Source of the DNA: JALYUM01 sp036688685
GTDB taxonomy: Bacteria; Pseudomonadota; Gammaproteobacteria; Burkholderiales; Burkholderiaceae_D
Direction: 5' to 3'
Assembly: GCF_036688685.1 (NCBI RefSeq)
Contig: NZ_JAQQPS010000008.1
Coordinates: 62,001-126,000, forward strand
Length of the DNA stretch: 64,000 nt
The notes beneath the pieces are model-generated. The model had not been told where the DNA came from. It saw only the letters and a program-made list of their open reading frames with translations, and ran no database searches. A program made the translations under genes and the position numbers. How positions within the stretch are numbered: the first letter of the stretch is position 1; the number at the start of each line of letters is the position of its first letter. Below are positions 63,430 to 64,000 of the stretch, piece after piece.

Positions 63430-63445
63430 CTGTACATCCATACAG
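63430..63445. promoter_or_regulatory. LexA (SOS) box before the radical SAM gene
   Basis: CTGTACATCCATACAG is an exact CTGT-N8-ACAG LexA operator, 14 bp before the ATG at 63460. It overlaps an AT-rich TATATA stretch (63424-63429) that could be a -10. It implies damage-induced expression of the gene that follows. Confidence 0.85.
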
Positions 63446-63459
63446 TCAGCCCTGCGCCC

Positions 63460-64000
63460 ATGGAACTTACCGACAAGCTCGAAATCCTGGCCGACGCCGC
63501 CAAATACGACGCCTCCTGCGCCAGCAGCGGTGCGCCCAAGCGCGGCTCCGAGGGCAAGGACGGCATCGGCGCCACCACCGGCATGGGCATTTGCCACAGC
63601 TACACGCCGGATGGGCGCTGCGTTTCGCTGCTCAAAATTCTGCTGACCAATTTCTGCATCTACGATTGCCAGTATTGCGTCAACCGGCGCAGCTCGAATG
63701 TGCCGCGGGCCCGCTTCGCCGTAGCCGAAGTGGTGAAACTGACGCAGGATTTTTATTTGCGCAATTACATCGACGGGCTGTTCCTCAGTTCGGGCATCAT
63801 CCGCTCGGCCGACTACACCATGGAGCAACTGGTGGCGGTGGCGCGTGAACTGCGCGAAGTGCACCAGTTCCGCGGCTACATCCATCTCAAAACCATTCCC
63901 GACGCCGACCCGGCCCTGATCGAACTGGCCGGCAAGTATGCCGACCGGCTGTCGGTGAATATCGAGTTGCCGACCCAGGACAGCGTGACGCGCCTGGCGC
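63460..64000 (+). CDS. Putative DNA modification/repair radical SAM protein (3' part cut by window edge)
   Basis: 180 codons visible. N-terminus MELTDKLEILADAAKYDASC; the radical SAM cluster motif is C-x3-C-x2-C in NFCIYDCQYCVNRR. This N-terminus and CYQYC-like context match the family annotated as putative DNA modification/repair radical SAM protein, whose gene usually sits next to a TIGR03915-type DNA-metabolism protein and a uracil-DNA glycosylase. The exact LexA box just upstream agrees with a DNA-damage role. Later domains lie outside the window. Confidence 0.88.
   Translation, partial: MELTDKLEILADAAKYDASCASSGAPKRGSEGKDGIGATTGMGICHSYTPDGRCVSLLKILLTNFCIYDCQYCVNRRSSNVPRARFAVAEVVKLTQDFYLRNYIDGLFLSSGIIRSADYTMEQLVAVARELREVHQFRGYIHLKTIPDADPALIELAGKYADRLSVNIELPTQDSVTRLA

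Overview
The window is high-GC, densely coded chromosomal DNA that looks like a betaproteobacterium of the Oxalobacteraceae (Massilia / Duganella / Janthinobacterium group). I infer this from the protein sequences and from Burkholderiales-like gene blocks: amgK-murU-pepP-ubiH divergent from lptD-surA-pdxA-rsmA, fur divergent from bamE-dapB, and leuS-lptE-holA-proA. I see no rRNA, tRNA, CRISPR array, prophage or intact insertion sequence. Both ends cut a gene: a phospholipase D/cardiolipin synthase-like gene on the left and a radical SAM DNA-repair-type gene on the right.

Layout. 0-5 kb: membrane and stress genes (PLD, GlsB-type protein, glycine-zipper protein, YceI) and purB. 5-12.3 kb: a GST and a sugar kinase, an iron block (bfr, bfd, feoA, feoB, Cys-rich membrane protein) with Fur boxes in the divergent bfd/feoA region, a second GST, a 5'-3' exonuclease and a receiver protein that lacks its phospho-acceptor Asp. 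12.3-18 kb: GFA protein, mnmA, Nudix hydrolase and the proton-pumping transhydrogenase pntAA-pntAB-pntB. 18-28 kb: ubiquinone and cell-wall recycling genes on the minus strand facing the LPS-export/SurA/PdxA/RsmA operon on the plus strand.

28-42.4 kb is the most accessory-looking part and the most interesting. It holds redox and electrophile-type genes (GMC oxidoreductase, two pirins around a shrunken MFS transporter gene, zinc-type alcohol dehydrogenase, MBL hydrolase, DoxX, two SDRs, an FMN reductase), an OafA-type acyltransferase and one LysR regulator. Five minus-strand promoters here share one design: a 16-bp dyad GTCYRG-N4-MTGGAC, then 21-22 bp, then a sigma70-like -35, a 17-bp spacer and a -10. 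They precede the GMC, pirin, MBL, acyltransferase and DoxX genes, so the region reads as a local regulon whose most obvious candidate regulator is the LysR protein encoded inside it.

42.5-57 kb: paralogous lipoproteins, HAD phosphatase, hrcA, fur, bamE, dapB, a barstar-like protein, leuS, lptE, holA, proA, hemJ, an RNA methyltransferase and a Bcr/CflA exporter. 57-63.2 kb: a signalling operon (HDOD-histidine kinase, receiver-PAS-GGDEF-EAL protein, 13-repeat Sel1 protein), followed by a 187-bp element with perfect 17-bp terminal inverted repeats and a LexA box in front of the radical SAM gene. REP-like palindromes (CCGTCATNCCCGCG core) occupy five intergenic regions, all at gene 3' ends.
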